From positions 1 to 64,000 of the forward strand of contig NZ_CP041349.1 in NCBI RefSeq assembly GCF_009834365.1: DNA of 64,000 nucleotides. Reading direction: 5' to 3'. Below are positions 62,710 through 64,000 of the stretch, in pieces. The notes beneath the pieces were generated by a model that made no database searches, was not told the DNA's origin, and saw only the letters and a program-made list of their open reading frames with translations. The translations under genes and the position numbers were made by a program. The DNA comes from Komagataeibacter xylinus (GTDB lineage Bacteria > Pseudomonadota > Alphaproteobacteria > Acetobacterales > Acetobacteraceae). Every line of letters starts with the position of its first letter. Position 1 is the first letter of the stretch.

Positions 62710-63155
62710 TACGATCCTTTCTGTTTCACCAGGCCATACCGGCGAGCATTGGCCGGTTCATAGCCTATCGGTTAGCTGAGGCATGCCACTGGGCACGCGG
62801 GATCGACGGTCCATCCGTTCATCGAATCATCATACAGGCGCCTGAAGGGAAGATGGGTCGCCGCCGTGGCCAGAGTCAGCCCCGCCGCAATACAGAATCA
62901 GCATGTAGTCTGATTGACGCGTCCAGAACTATCGTATGGCTTGTGTCTGCCTGCATCCAACCGGCTGTTAATTTTCACTGAGAACTGACCCGGGTAGAAG
63001 GGCGGGACGCGGCGTAAATAGGCGTAATCGGAAAAGGGTGAGAGAATGTCGCTTTGCCATGACACCGGCAGCCGGACAGTCGGGGCCACGCTTCACGTTG
63101 TGGGCCCGCAGGATGTGCGAGGGGTGAAGTGAAGAGGTTCGACCAGCAAGGGCGG

Positions 63156-63581
63156 TCAGGCGAAGGTTCCTTCCGCAATGCTGTGGGCAAGCCGGATGAC
63201 CAGTGCGTCCCGGCCATCGCGAAGCGCTTCCAGGGCTGTCTGACCCGCAAGTTCAGGATGAGATTGCATCAGGAAGCGGTAAATGGTCCATCCGCTGTCG
63301 CCCAGAGTCTCGAAAAGCACCGGCAGGACAGGGAAGGGCTGTCCCGTCGCGCTGATCTGGCAGGCCGGATAGCGCGATTCCCGTGGTGAAGGTCCTGGCA
63401 GAACGAGGACAGCATGGGCCTGTTCCATATCATGCAGGTCTGAGACAGTCAGGCCAAGGTAGTGGGCGAAAGCCTCACCCGTCAGCATGTCCTGCTCTGA
63501 CAGAATGGTGGCTGCCAGGTGGCGTCCCCGTTCTTCTGCCCGAGCGAAAGCGTTGCTCCGTGTTCGTGGCCTGTCTGTCAT
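63156..63581 (-). CDS. ParS/MbcA-like (DUF2384) protein
   Basis: A 141-residue protein. An N-terminal helical part (SEQDMLTGEAFAHYLGLTVS) looks like an XRE-type DNA-binding region. The C-terminal block HPELAGQTALEALRDGRDAL matches the antitoxin/toxin-binding-domain pattern of ParS/MbcA antitoxins. A RES-domain toxin would be expected next to it but is not visible on either side. It may be an orphan antitoxin or a regulator. Confidence 0.55.
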   Translation of the reverse strand: MTDRPRTRSNAFARAEERGRHLAATILSEQDMLTGEAFAHYLGLTVSDLHDMEQAHAVLVLPGPSPRESRYPACQISATGQPFPVLPVLFETLGDSGWTIYRFLMQSHPELAGQTALEALRDGRDALVIRLAHSIAEGTFA

Positions 63582-63760
63582 GACTGCTGTCTTTTTGTCT
63601 TTCAGAGAGAGAGGAGAGCGAGACCATCATGGGGCGGGCGGAAGATCTACTGTATCATCCGGCCCGCTTGTATGCAGTCGGTGCGTAGGGCCCTAAAAAT
63701 ACGGGACATCAACGTCCAAATGGGATATACATGATATATATCCATAGGGAGGGGTATCCG

Positions 63761-63985
63761 ATGCTGACCCGTACGACACTCTTTCTATCCAACCGCTCGC
63801 AGGCAGTACGTCTGCCGAAGATGGTCGCCTTCGGGGAGCAGGTACGCGAGGTGGTCATCGTGTCCGAAGGGTCTCGGCGGATCATCGCTCCGGCCGATGC
63901 GGCGCGGGATGATTTCTTTGCGGCCCACGGGGTGGATCTGGGGGAGCGGAACCAGCCAGTCATGCAGGAACGCGAGGCGCTCTGA
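63761..63985 (+). CDS. vapB: VapB-type antitoxin
   Basis: Start at ATG 63761 after AGGGAGGGG; an earlier ATG at 63731 is less likely. The 74-residue product starts MLTRTTLFLSNRSQAVRLPK, the SpoVT/AbrB fold of VapB antitoxins (Asn-Arg-Ser-Gln-Ala-Val-Arg-Leu-Pro). A C-terminal toxin-binding tail follows. One base after its stop another ATG begins the partner toxin. VapB represses its own operon and neutralises the PIN RNase. Confidence 0.85.
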   Translation: MLTRTTLFLSNRSQAVRLPKMVAFGEQVREVVIVSEGSRRIIAPADAARDDFFAAHGVDLGERNQPVMQEREAL

Positions 63986-63986
63986 A

Positions 63987-64000
63987 TGCTGCGTTATCTG
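63987..64000 (+). CDS. vapC: Start of VapC toxin, cut by the window edge
   Basis: ATG 63987 lies one base after the vapB stop and the frame reads MLRYL to the end of the window, as expected for the first residues of a VapC PIN-domain RNase (usually MLRYLLDTN). Only this stub is visible. Confidence 0.55.

Overview
The window looks like part of a large plasmid, or a plasmid-derived integrative element, from an acetic acid bacterium (Acetobacteraceae, probably Komagataeibacter or Gluconacetobacter). That identity is inferred from high GC, the IS5-type transposase, the iteron RepA/ParA backbone and the accessory genes. No rRNA, complete tRNA or core chromosomal operon is present.

Layout. 0-6 kb: an incomplete secreted-protein pair, two plasmid hypotheticals, a cupin/oxidoreductase/HxlR locus and a NERD protein. 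6.2-10.4 kb: a truncated IS5 element, then a LuxR receptor with a lux-box-like dyad upstream of a sulfotransferase and a barrel-only pyruvate kinase. 10.6-28.6 kb: a mostly minus-strand plasmid block (TOPRIM/primase-like protein, SSB, ArdC antirestriction protein, DUF3085, DUF5983-like, PAPS-reductase-like, ParB-like, and a 1.7-kilo-residue methyltransferase/helicase). An AT-rich nuclease gene interrupts it. Gene content matches the leading region of conjugative plasmids. Several of these genes are preceded by long GC-rich inverted repeats with different sequences but the same architecture. 29-33.5 kb: parA, a coupled partner gene, IS3 and IS630 relics, repA and about ten iterons.

33.7-37.1 kb: a haloacetate-dehalogenase-like hydrolase and a TetR-controlled isochorismatase/AbrB-transporter pair. 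37.6-44.5 kb: a defence island with a DUF1173-like protein, an AT-rich PIN-like protein and a Gabija pair (GajB, GajA). 44.8-50.2 kb: a ketopantoate-reductase-like gene, a tyrosine recombinase, a Xer/dif-like 28-bp site, a catalytically degenerate recombinase coupled to ScpA, and the 3' half of a tRNA-fMet gene with its terminator. 50.5-55.7 kb: TetR/aldo-keto reductase, epimerase/XRE and gene fragments around an IS3 relic. 55.9-62.1 kb: a choline-sulfate locus (LysR, choline-sulfatase, TonB-dependent receptor, MFS transporter). 62-64 kb: hypotheticals, a ParS-like protein and the start of a VapBC module.

At least five otherwise intact genes carry a single-base deletion in a G or C run (HxlR, isochorismatase, ketopantoate reductase, integrase, TonB receptor), and DUF3085 carries another one-base shift outside a run. 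This pattern looks more like residual sequencing error than gene decay.
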